From Oligoflexus sp. (GTDB lineage Bacteria; Bdellovibrionota_B; Oligoflexia; Oligoflexales; Oligoflexaceae), in assembly GCA_030151925.1 (NCBI GenBank), contig JASLCY010000538.1:1-5081 (forward strand): a stretch of 5,081 nt of DNA. Direction: 5' to 3'. Below, in pieces: positions 1-5,081 of this stretch (its first letter is position 1; the number at the start of each line of letters is the position of its first letter). The notes under the pieces are model-generated. The model worked only from the letters and a program-made list of their open reading frames with translations. It was not told the origin of the DNA and did no database searches. Position numbers and translations under genes: made by a program.

Positions 1-203
1 TTGTGAACGTCGTTGGCGGCGGTTTGAACGGCCAAGCTGGCGCTATCCGCCACGCTATCAGCCGCGCTCTCGCAGAACTCGATCCGGAAAATCGCCGCGT
101 GCTTAAGGCTGAAGGCCTAATCACCCGTGATTCCCGGAAAAAAGAACGTAAGTTGTACGGCCAGAAATCAGCTCGTGCACGCTACCAGTTCTCTAAGCGC
201 TAA
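1..203 (+). CDS. rpsI: 30S ribosomal protein S9, C-terminal part (5' end outside window)
   Basis: S9 is a small-subunit ribosomal protein whose C-terminal tail reaches the P-site tRNA anticodon stem. The visible reading frame begins with the codon at position 3 and gives about 66 residues, roughly the second half of a protein that is usually near 130 residues. Family hallmarks seen here are the [23 protein letters not shown] segment, the RDxRKKERKxYGQKxAR segment, and the terminal YQFSKR, whose last basic residues are the tRNA-contacting ones in known ribosomes. The GTG at position 3 is an internal valine of the VNVVGGG motif, not a start. In most bacteria rplM (L13) lies directly upstream in the same operon; that region is outside the window. 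The gene ends with TAA and is followed after 28 bp by a strong hairpin. Identification is secure. Confidence 0.98.
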   Translation, partial: VNVVGGGLNGQAGAIRHAISRALAELDPENRRVLKAEGLITRDSRKKERKLYGQKSARARYQFSKR

Positions 204-231
204 TTCGACGCTATTATCGTTTGTGGATTTT

Positions 232-265
232 ACTTTGGCTTTCATGTCTTCATGGAAGCCAAAGT
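232..265 (+). terminator. 15-bp hairpin downstream of rpsI, no U-tract
   Basis: Left arm ACTTTGGCTTTCATG (232-246), loop TCTT (247-250) and right arm CATGGAAGCCAAAGT (251-265) pair over 15 bp, with a single G-U wobble. A stem this long with a tetraloop is unlikely to be chance. It is not a textbook intrinsic terminator, because the bases after the stem (TCACTTACGG) are not U-rich, and neither are those on the other strand. It may act as an mRNA 3'-end stabiliser or processing site for the rpsI transcript, or as a partial terminator before the next gene, whose start codon is 25 bp downstream. The hairpin itself is seen; its role is inferred. Confidence 0.55.
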
Positions 266-289
266 TCACTTACGGGGAGCTAATGCAGT

Positions 290-625
290 ATGGCTGAAAC
301 TATCGATGCAATTGACATCGAGTATACCGAAGACGACAAGGTCGTCGTTAAGCAACTCGATAAAAACGTTCTGACCCGCGGCAGCTGGACTACGATCATG
401 TTCCTCTACCAGGAACTCGATAAGAACACTTCCGAGTACGGTCCCGCTAAAGTCTCGATCCGTCGCTATCAAAAGAGAAACGGCGTCTACAGACAGCAGA
501 GCAAGTTCAACATTTCGAGCGCGAAACAAGCGAACGAAATGATCGCAGCCCTTCAGAAGTGGTACCCCAAGGACGGCGAGTTCGTTCCGGAAGGCGCTTC
601 CTCGGACGAAGGCGACGGCGAATAA
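290..625 (+). CDS. Conserved-looking hypothetical protein, possible PC4/YdbC-like ssDNA-binding fold
   Basis: The product is a 111-residue soluble protein with no signal peptide or membrane segment. The ATG start has GGGGAG (274-279) 10 nt upstream. The ends are acidic (residues 1-16 and the tail after about residue 95, with SSDEGDGE). The middle is basic and aromatic: RGSWTTIMFLYQEL at about 30-43, KVSIRRYQKRNG at about 54-65, and a predicted C-terminal helix at about 77-91. The order strand-IRxY-strand-G-turn-strand-helix resembles the PC4/YdbC single-stranded nucleic-acid-binding family, and an acidic tail is common in such proteins. This is pattern resemblance only, so the safe call is hypothetical. 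It follows rpsI by 86 bp with a hairpin between, and may be co-transcribed by read-through or have its own promoter. A good intrinsic terminator lies 45 bp past its stop codon. Confidence 0.85.
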   Translation: MAETIDAIDIEYTEDDKVVVKQLDKNVLTRGSWTTIMFLYQELDKNTSEYGPAKVSIRRYQKRNGVYRQQSKFNISSAKQANEMIAALQKWYPKDGEFVPEGASSDEGDGE

Positions 626-631
626 AGATGA

Positions 632-658
632 GATGGCTCCTCAAAAGATGGAGTCATC
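632..658 (-). terminator. Hairpin at the 3' end of the minus-strand gene, weak terminator candidate
   Basis: GATGGCTCC (632-640) pairs with GGAGTCATC (650-658) over 9 bp, including one G-U, with a 9-nt loop. Read on the minus strand, the TGA stop codon of the 641-1345 gene lies in the loop and the stem is followed by a modestly U-rich TCATCTTTATT. It could terminate the minus transcript. On the + strand no U-tract follows. The pairing is seen; the terminator role is a weak inference. Confidence 0.35.
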
Positions 659-1345
659 GATTCGAGGACGAAAAAGGCGAGCCAGTAGGCTTCGCCTTTT
701 TCTTTTGGGTCGACTGAGTCTCTGCATCTGTTCGAAGCGGGCCACGCGCGCGGCGATATACTGCAGTGACTTGGCATCTTCCTTCGGGAACGGAGAATTT
801 ACCCACTCGTCCCGCCCCACCTCATAGGTCTTCACCGGAATGAAGGCTGGGCCTCCTGGATACCAGGCGGCCTGACTCAAGACATAGGTATCCCTCAGTT
901 CACCGACATGGGCCACATAGGCATGCAAGATCTCCTGCTCGTACAGGGTCTGGCTGGCGAGCTTCATGTGATCGAATTTCCCGACGAGAAAACAGAAGCT
1001 CAGGAGAGTGGTCAGGCTCTTCGGAATAAAGGCGCCCTCTTCGATAGCGCCCCAGAGCAGGATCCCGGCCTGGTAGTTAGCGGTGGGGTAGCTTTGGAGC
1101 TCGGCCCAAGCCAGCGGCCTATCGTTTTCATCAAGCAGCAGCCACTCGGCTTTGCGACTCGGCGAAGGTTTGGTTTTACTCTTAATGAAGCCGGGGGCTT
1201 TGCCGAGGGAATGCGAAACACGTGTGCGGACACGGGCATACTCCTCCGCATGTGATGCCTCCCAGCGACAGACGTGAAACCAGCGGAGATTCTCGCTCGT
1301 TATCGTGAAATCCTCGAAGTCCGGACCCAGGAGTTTACTCGGCAT
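641..1345 (-). CDS. Hypothetical protein, weakly GNAT-acetyltransferase-like
   Basis: The product is a 234-residue cytoplasmic protein. The ATG start at 1345 has GAGAG (1352-1356 on the complement) 6 nt upstream. Residues 67-83 (EWLLLDENDRPLAWAEL) look like the central beta strands of a GNAT domain. A helix follows at about 108-121, and residues 150-181 end in TYEVGRDEW, similar to the closing strand of RimJ/RimL-type acetyltransferases. The canonical acetyl-CoA loop (Q/RxxGxG/A) is not obvious before the helix, so activity is uncertain. The last 25 residues are strongly basic (RPKRKRRSLLARLFRPR), suggesting nucleic-acid or membrane contact. The gene converges on the 290-625 gene with 15 bp between stop codons and contains that gene's terminator. 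It is divergent from the bactofilin gene. The gene call is firm because of the start, RBS and the poor quality of competing frames; the family call is tentative. Confidence 0.8.
   Translation of the reverse strand: MPSKLLGPDFEDFTITSENLRWFHVCRWEASHAEEYARVRTRVSHSLGKAPGFIKSKTKPSPSRKAEWLLLDENDRPLAWAELQSYPTANYQAGILLWGAIEEGAFIPKSLTTLLSFCFLVGKFDHMKLASQTLYEQEILHAYVAHVGELRDTYVLSQAAWYPGGPAFIPVKTYEVGRDEWVNSPFPKEDAKSLQYIAARVARFEQMQRLSRPKRKRRSLLARLFRPRIDDSIF
671..706 (+). terminator. Rho-independent terminator of the 290-625 gene
   Basis: AAAAAGGCGA (671-680) plus GCC (681-683) pairs with GGC (688-690) plus TCGCCTTTTT (692-701). The stem is about 13 bp with one bulged T at 691 and an AGTA loop. The T-run continues as TTTTTCTTTT to 706. 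This is a textbook intrinsic terminator for the + strand gene ending at 625. It lies inside the coding sequence of the opposing gene, covering codons 215-225 of that gene (K/R-rich then LLARLF). On the minus strand the U-run is limited to the stem base and is followed by CGTCC, so termination there should be weaker. Confidence 0.85.
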
Positions 1346-1391
1346 CTTTTTCTCTCATAGCGTCAGGAAAACAATGTTACCATAATTGAAT

Positions 1392-1411
1392 ATCATGGGT
1401 CCTCCCATGAT
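1392..1411. promoter_or_regulatory. Perfect palindrome in the divergent intergenic region
   Basis: ATCATGGG (1392-1399) and CCCATGAT (1404-1411) are exact inverted copies separated by TCCT. The element lies about midway in the 96-bp region between the divergent minus-strand gene (start 1345) and the bactofilin gene (start 1442), and 16 bp upstream of the bactofilin Shine-Dalgarno. It could be an operator for a dimeric regulator acting on either gene or a hairpin in the bactofilin leader. A TATCAT that could serve as a -10 box (1391-1396) overlaps the left arm, but I see no matching -35, so no promoter is called. Confidence 0.45.
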
Positions 1412-1427
1412 GCCCCAGTCGCCTATG

Positions 1428-1434
1428 AAAGGAG
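1428..1434 (+). promoter_or_regulatory. Shine-Dalgarno site that decides the bactofilin TTG start
   Basis: AAAGGAG ends 7 nt before the TTG at 1442, which is optimal spacing. No in-frame ATG occurs until residue 122 and an in-frame TAG lies just upstream (1436-1438), so this site fixes the rare TTG codon as the start. Confidence 0.8.
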
Positions 1435-1441
1435 TATAGCC

Positions 1442-1951
1442 TTGTTCAGTCCACAGAAAAAAGGAGGTACGAGCCTCGGGAAAAGAGATCATCTGAAGGA
1501 TTTCGCGGTCACCATCATCACCAATGGCTGCCATTTTTCAGGAAAACTCTATTGCAAGGGCAGTACTAGGATAGGCGGTCGCGTCGAAGGCGAAATCACT
1601 TCGGAAGGCCTGCTGATCGTCGAAGAAGGCGCCATCATCAACGCCGAATGCCGGGTTGAGGACATCGTGGTCCAAGGGCATTTCAAAGGCACCCTCGAAG
1701 CGACCGGCAAGGTCGAGCTCTCGAGTTCGTGCGTATTCGAAGGCGACATCCATACCGCCTCGCTCGTCGTGCAGGAAGGCGCCCAGTTCAACGGCCGCAC
1801 GAAGATGGACACGACCCGCATCGCTGAACGCCAGGCGCTGGAAAGCGGACGCGAGACGTTCGACAACAACCTCCTGAGCACGACGCTCCGCACCGAGAAC
1901 CTGAAGGCGACCGATACCGCCGCGCACCGCGTGCCCGAGATCAACGTTTGA
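1442..1951 (+). CDS. Bactofilin (polymer-forming cytoskeletal protein, DUF583)
   Basis: Bactofilins polymerise without nucleotides into filaments of stacked right-handed beta-helices and organise cell shape, wall synthesis, stalks or chromosome partition proteins at the membrane. The 169-residue product has the family layout: a short N-terminal tail (1-22), a beta-helix core (about 23-122) with the repeated pattern GxxFxGxL, RIGGRVEGEI, LxVEEGAxI, VQGxxKGxL, KVELxxxxxFEGDI, LVVQEGAxFNG, and a polar C-terminal tail (123-169). The N-terminus MFSPQKK resembles the membrane-targeting MFSKQxK-type start of Caulobacter BacA, so cytoplasmic membrane association is likely. The start is TTG, supported by a well-spaced AAAGGAG. 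The C-terminal tail is longer than in minimal bactofilins. It appears monocistronic: the neighbour upstream is divergent and 174 bp separate it from the next gene. The client process cannot be told from context. Confidence 0.95.
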   Translation: MFSPQKKGGTSLGKRDHLKDFAVTIITNGCHFSGKLYCKGSTRIGGRVEGEITSEGLLIVEEGAIINAECRVEDIVVQGHFKGTLEATGKVELSSSCVFEGDIHTASLVVQEGAQFNGRTKMDTTRIAERQALESGRETFDNNLLSTTLRTENLKATDTAAHRVPEINV

Positions 1952-1957
1952 CGTGAA

Positions 1958-1973
1958 TGGGGCCGAGGCCCCA
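1958..1973 (+). terminator. Short GC-rich hairpin after the bactofilin gene, doubtful terminator
   Basis: TGGGGC (1958-1963) pairs perfectly with GCCCCA (1968-1973) around a CGAG loop, 7 bp after the bactofilin stop codon. The next bases are C-rich (CTCCCCTTCC), and a T-run appears only at 1994-1999 (CGCTTTTTCC), so it is not a standard intrinsic terminator. It may still mark the transcript end. The pairing is seen; the function is inferred. Confidence 0.3.
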
Positions 1974-2064
1974 CTCCCCTTCCTCCCTCGCCGCTTTTTC
2001 CCGGTCATCAACTCCCGAGCAACTAAGATCTCCCAACTTTAGGCCTCACGAGGTAAAACCTTCG

Positions 2065-2085
2065 TCTTAGGATTTAATCCTGAGG
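2065..2085 (+). promoter_or_regulatory. Inverted repeat upstream of the small lipoprotein gene
   Basis: TCTTAGGAT (2065-2073) pairs with ATCCTGAGG (2077-2085) around TTA, giving 9 bp with two G-U pairs. The inner 5 bp (AGGAT/ATCCT) are exact. It ends 40 bp before the ATG at 2126 in a 174-bp gap that otherwise holds no gene. It may be an operator or leader hairpin. I could not identify a convincing -35/-10 pair nearby. Confidence 0.3.
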
Positions 2086-2125
2086 AAGATTGGTTTATCT
2101 TAGCCAGTATCCCTATGAGGTCATC

Positions 2126-2470
2126 ATGAAATATCTAGCCGCAGCCCTTGCACTCCTCGCGCTCAGTTCGTGTACGAAGGACAGTCAGAACAAGATCTCG
2201 CACGCCGTTCAGAACTGGACCGGGACCAATGGCGTCCTCGATGTGATAAGCAACGGTAAGCTCATGTATCGATTCATCAATATCGATAAAATGACGACCG
2301 CCGCCACCTCCACCTCCGGCAGCCCCAACGAGTCCCACGCCTATCGCTACGGCTACGGCGTCTACGACACCAACTTCAACTACGTGGCCGATCCGGGCGA
2401 GAAGAAGGTCTATTTCGAAGTCAGCGATTACAGCACGAATTACGTGTTCTACGAAAATCCCAATAATTAA
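2126..2470 (+). CDS. Small predicted lipoprotein of unknown function
   Basis: The product has 114 residues. It begins with a lipoprotein signal peptide: MK, a hydrophobic stretch of Leu/Ala, then the lipobox LSSC with the lipidated cysteine at residue 16. The residue after the cysteine is Thr, not Asp, which in enterobacterial rules favours outer-membrane sorting. The mature part is about 99 residues, rich in Tyr, Asn and Ser, with a low-complexity TTAATSTSGSP stretch at about residues 57-67. It then has an aromatic beta-rich segment (YRYGYGVYDTNFNY, DPGEKKVYFEV, TNYVFYENP). I do not recognise the family. The ATG at 2126 is preferred over an upstream in-frame TTG at 2090 because GAGG (2117-2120) is 5 nt upstream and the signal peptide begins there. 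It is followed after 18 bp by another exported protein gene, probably in the same operon. Confidence 0.85.
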   Translation: MKYLAAALALLALSSCTKDSQNKISHAVQNWTGTNGVLDVISNGKLMYRFINIDKMTTAATSTSGSPNESHAYRYGYGVYDTNFNYVADPGEKKVYFEVSDYSTNYVFYENPNN

Positions 2471-2488
2471 AGAAGGACCGAGGTGACT

Positions 2489-3349
2489 ATGCATGGCATC
2501 TGGAAGAACGCGGGCGTTTGGGTTTTTGCGGGATTGGTCGGCGCCTCGTGCGCTTCGAACCAGGAGCGCTTCTCGAGCGCGATGGAGATCGAATCGACCG
2601 ACGGCATCGGCAAACTCGTCGAGGCCAAGTCGCACGAAGGTTCGTCCGCCAAACCCAAGGACGGTTATTCGCTGCAGTGGTATAGCTGCACGCTCAAGAA
2701 GGGCGCGCCTTACATCGTGATGCTGAACGTGAAGGGGCAGCCTTTCACCGGCGAGACCTGCAAACAAGGGCTCGTGCAGGCCTTCCTCCAGAAGGATTTG
2801 AACGTCCTCGCCGTGAACAGGCCCGGAGCCGGGAAAAGCGAAGGCAAGGAAGTCCTCGGCGACGACGCGAGCGTCGGATCCTTGAAGTCCTTGCTGGACG
2901 CCGAGAAGGAACAGGGCAAGAAGATCGATGCGCTCTGGGGCTTCGAGGAAGCGAGCCTGCTCGCGCTCCGCACGGCCAAGGTCTTTCCCCTGAAATTCCT
3001 GGTCGTCGGTAACGGGATCTACGATTGGGATGCCACGCTTTCCGAAGCGAAGGACCCGGCTTTCGTTTCGGAAATGAAGGCGCTGCAAGGCTCCGACCCT
3101 CGTTTTGCCGAGACGCGTTCGGTGGCGTGGGATCTCACGGGGCTGCCGAAGGCCGTGTATCTCTACCACATGCAGGGCGATCCGCGTTATGGGGGAGCGC
3201 AGACGGAAGCGTTCCGCGCGGCGCTCGCTGCGAACCAGTACAAGGTAAAACTCATCGAGCTCAAGGATGAAAAAGCAATTTTGACGCCCTTGGTTCACCA
3301 GTCAGCCTTAATGCAGATTATTCAGTTCGAAGCGCCTGAGCCGCAATGA
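2489..3349 (+). CDS. Exported alpha/beta-hydrolase-like lipoprotein lacking the catalytic Ser
   Basis: The product has 286 residues. The N-terminal signal (WKNAGVWVFAGLVGASC) fits a lipobox with Cys21, although Gly at -3 is not typical. The rest resembles an alpha/beta hydrolase: a strand at about 77-83 (YIVMLNV), the NRPGAGKS turn at 110-117 (compare DRPGxGxS in the family), a nucleophile elbow region WGFEEA at 150-155, a candidate acid Asp231 in QGDPR, and a candidate His270 in LVHQS. The elbow should read G-x-S-x-G/A but has Glu153 where Ser should be, so it is either inactive or works differently; the substrate is unknown. The start is ambiguous: ATG 2489 has GAGG (2480-2483) at 5 nt, while GTG 2483, in frame, has AAGGA at 5 nt; I prefer ATG. 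It follows the small lipoprotein gene by 18 bp, so the two are probably co-transcribed. Confidence 0.85.
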   Translation: MHGIWKNAGVWVFAGLVGASCASNQERFSSAMEIESTDGIGKLVEAKSHEGSSAKPKDGYSLQWYSCTLKKGAPYIVMLNVKGQPFTGETCKQGLVQAFLQKDLNVLAVNRPGAGKSEGKEVLGDDASVGSLKSLLDAEKEQGKKIDALWGFEEASLLALRTAKVFPLKFLVVGNGIYDWDATLSEAKDPAFVSEMKALQGSDPRFAETRSVAWDLTGLPKAVYLYHMQGDPRYGGAQTEAFRAALAANQYKVKLIELKDEKAILTPLVHQSALMQIIQFEAPEPQ

Positions 3350-3396
3350 ATATGCAAAGTGACGAGAGAATTTGCAGGAGGGTAACTCGGCAGATT

Positions 3397-3416
3397 CTTT
3401 AGGACCTTACCTAAAG
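3397..3416. promoter_or_regulatory. Perfect inverted repeat in the gap before sucB
   Basis: CTTTAGG (3397-3403) and CCTAAAG (3410-3416) are exact inverted copies separated by ACCTTA. The element begins 47 bp after the hydrolase-like gene ends. No T-run follows on the + strand, so a terminator role is weak. A dimeric-regulator operator or a simple transcript-end hairpin is possible. The 232-bp gap (3350-3581) holds no convincing gene. Confidence 0.35.
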
Positions 3417-3442
3417 CAAAGTGGTGTACCATAGAAAGCGGA

Positions 3443-3475
3443 AGCCGGAACTCTTTTATCTTTTTAGTTTCGGCT
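3443..3475 (+). promoter_or_regulatory. Hairpin with T-rich loop in the sucB upstream region
   Basis: AGCCGGAAC (3443-3451) pairs with GTTTCGGCT (3467-3475) over 9 bp with one G-U, around a 15-nt T-rich loop. It lies about 106 bp before the sucB start and could belong to the sucB leader or the end of the preceding transcript. No promoter hexamers are clear enough to call. The pairing is seen; the role is unknown. Confidence 0.25.
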
Positions 3476-3581
3476 GAAGTTGTTATTCCATACTCCTGTC
3501 TACTCAGCGTTCAGACTGAGAAAAGTCGCAAAAGCTTGTGTTATCCAAATCTGAGACAGAATTGATTTTGGGAGAGACGAT

Positions 3582-4817
3582 ATGGCATTTGAAGTCCGCT
3601 TTCCAGCTGTAGGTGAATCCGTCCAGGAGGGCCAGATCTACAAGTGGCGTAAAAAGGCCGGAGATTTTGTTAAGCGGGACGAAGTGCTAGTCGAAATTGA
3701 GACGGATAAAGCGACAGTTGAAATCGTCGCTGAAGCGGAAGGCGTCCTCAGCATCACCAAAAACGAGGGCGACACCGTTAAGGTCGGCGAGACTCTCGCG
3801 ACCCTCGATACATCCGCTCAGGCTCCCGCTGCTGGCAAGGCCGACGCGCCCAAAGCGGAGGCACCTCAAGCCGATGCCCCGAAAGCCGCCGCTTCCGCTG
3901 CTGGCAAAGATGACAGACCACAAAGCCCTGCCGTGCAGCGCATGGTCAGTGAGCAAAAAATCGACACATCCGGAATCGCCGGCACGGGCCGCGACGGCCG
4001 TCTGACCAAAGGCGATTTGATCAATAACGCTGAAGGCGGAGCGAAGCCTGCCGCGCCGGCTCCTCAGAAAGAAGCTGCGCCGGCCGCTCCGAAAGTTCCG
4101 GCCCCGGCTCCGGGCGAGCGCCGCGAACGTCGCGAGAAGATGACCCGCATTCGCCAACGCATCGCCGAACGCCTCGTCGAATCGAAGAACACGACGGCGA
4201 TGCTCACGACCTTCAATGAAGTCGACATGTCGGCGATCATGGAACTTCGCAAGAAATACAAAGACAGCTTCGCGAAGGCGCACGGCGTGAACCTCGGCTT
4301 CATGAGCTTCTTCGTGAAAGCCAGCGTGGAGGCGCTCAAGGCGTTCCCGGCGCTCAACGGTTCGATCGACGGCACCGACATCGTCTATCACGATTACTGC
4401 GATATCGGCATCGCGGTCTCGACCGATCGCGGCCTGATGGTTCCCGTGGTCCGCAACTGCGAGACGCTGAGCATGGCGCAAATCGAAGCGGCGATCGTGG
4501 AATACGCGAAACGCGGCCGCGACGGCAAGATCTCCCTCGACGACCTCGCGGGCGGCACGTTCACGATCACCAACGGCGGCACCTTCGGCAGCTTGCTGTC
4601 GACCCCAATCCTCAATCCGCCGCAAAGCGGCATCCTCGGCATGCACAAGATCCAGGATCGCCCTGTGGTCGTCAACGGCCAGATCGTGATCCGGCCCATG
4701 ATGTACCTCGCGATGTCCTACGATCACCGCATCGTCGATGGCAAGGAGGCCGTGGGCTTCCTCGTGCGCGTCAAAGAAAATCTCGAAGATCCTTCTCGCC
4801 TACTCTTGGGAGTTTAA
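3582..4817 (+). CDS. sucB: Dihydrolipoyllysine succinyltransferase, E2 of 2-oxoglutarate dehydrogenase
   Basis: E2o transfers the succinyl group from the E1-bound intermediate via its lipoyl arm to CoA, making succinyl-CoA in the TCA cycle, and forms the core of the complex in the cytoplasm. The 411-residue product (family about 400) has one lipoyl domain (about 1-77) with the lipoylated lysine K43 in ETDKAT, an Ala/Pro linker (79-109), the peripheral E1/E3-binding domain (about 112-149), a second Ala/Pro linker (150-178) and the catalytic domain (about 185-411). The active-site motif YDHRIVDG gives His382 and Asp386. The FPAVGES start and the [13 protein letters not shown] segment point to E2o and not E2p. 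The ATG has GGAG (3571-3574) 7 nt upstream. lpd follows after 6 bp, forming an operon. sucA is not directly upstream, unlike the common sucA-sucB order. Confidence 0.96.
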   Translation: MAFEVRFPAVGESVQEGQIYKWRKKAGDFVKRDEVLVEIETDKATVEIVAEAEGVLSITKNEGDTVKVGETLATLDTSAQAPAAGKADAPKAEAPQADAPKAAASAAGKDDRPQSPAVQRMVSEQKIDTSGIAGTGRDGRLTKGDLINNAEGGAKPAAPAPQKEAAPAAPKVPAPAPGERRERREKMTRIRQRIAERLVESKNTTAMLTTFNEVDMSAIMELRKKYKDSFAKAHGVNLGFMSFFVKASVEALKAFPALNGSIDGTDIVYHDYCDIGIAVSTDRGLMVPVVRNCETLSMAQIEAAIVEYAKRGRDGKISLDDLAGGTFTITNGGTFGSLLSTPILNPPQSGILGMHKIQDRPVVVNGQIVIRPMMYLAMSYDHRIVDGKEAVGFLVRVKENLEDPSRLLLGV

Positions 4818-4820
4818 TGA

Positions 4821-5081
<261 letters not shown>

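Noticed and set aside
189..217. Possible promoter with TATTAT (212-217) as -10 for the 290-625 gene
   Set aside because: The hexamer 17 bp upstream (TTCTCT) matches the -35 consensus at only three of six positions, and lies in the rpsI coding end. Not strong enough to call.
908..1255. 115-codon + strand frame inside the minus-strand gene
   Set aside because: The overlapping minus frame is twice as long, has a well-spaced RBS and a plausible domain. The + frame has no RBS or family resemblance.
2090..2125. Upstream in-frame TTG start for the small lipoprotein
   Set aside because: It would put 12 extra residues before the signal peptide, and the purines upstream are directly adjacent to the TTG. 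The ATG at 2126 has a GAGG at proper distance and starts the signal peptide.
2135..3298. 387-codon open frame on the minus strand
   Set aside because: It runs antisense across two well-supported + strand genes and their 18-bp gap. The product is rich in Arg, Val and Gly runs typical of antisense translation of GC-biased codons, with no recognisable domain.
3376..3381. Perfect AGGAGG Shine-Dalgarno-like hexamer in the gap before sucB
   Set aside because: No ATG, GTG or TTG follows at a usable distance; the next bases are GTAACTCGGC. Probably chance.
3687..4727. 346-codon open frame on the minus strand
   Set aside because: It is antisense to sucB, whose identity is certain, and the translation is Arg/His/Ala-rich with no domain. 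It is a by-product of the codon bias of sucB.

Overview
The window comes from a bacterial chromosome of moderate GC content (judged by eye) and consists mainly of housekeeping and cell-envelope genes. A bactofilin, two small exported lipoproteins of no recognised family, and a 2-oxoglutarate dehydrogenase E2-E3 gene pair would suit a Gram-negative bacterium. Bdellovibrionota/Oligoflexia or another former deltaproteobacterium is my best guess. This placement rests on general resemblance, not a search, and confidence is low.

Layout, left to right. The 3' half of rpsI (ribosomal protein S9) enters from the left edge and is followed by a strong hairpin without a U-tract. Next comes a 111-residue acidic-ended protein on the + strand, possibly with a PC4/YdbC-like single-strand nucleic-acid-binding fold. 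It converges on a minus-strand gene (641-1345) whose product weakly resembles GNAT acetyltransferases. Only 15 bp separate the two stop codons, and the clear intrinsic terminator of the + gene lies inside the coding sequence of the minus gene. A 96-bp divergent intergenic region carrying a perfect 8-bp-arm palindrome separates the minus gene from a TTG-started bactofilin gene. After a 174-bp gap with several hairpins and CTTAG-like words come two tandem + strand genes for exported proteins: a 114-residue lipoprotein and a 286-residue alpha/beta-hydrolase-like lipoprotein that appears to have lost its nucleophile. A 232-bp gap with further inverted repeats precedes sucB (complete) and lpd (cut by the right edge), separated by 6 bp.

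How the genes fit together. sucB and lpd encode the E2 and E3 parts of the 2-oxoglutarate dehydrogenase complex and almost certainly form an operon. The E1 gene (sucA) is not directly upstream. The two lipoprotein genes probably form a second operon. The other genes look like independent units.

I found no mobile element, CRISPR array, tRNA, rRNA or defence-like system. Nothing here is convincingly a new biological system. The most interesting points are the Glu in place of the catalytic Ser in the hydrolase-like lipoprotein, the terminator nested in an opposing gene, the bactofilin N-terminus whose membrane-targeting motif supports the TTG start, and the uncharacterised PC4-like protein. No gene-free stretch exceeds 300 bp.
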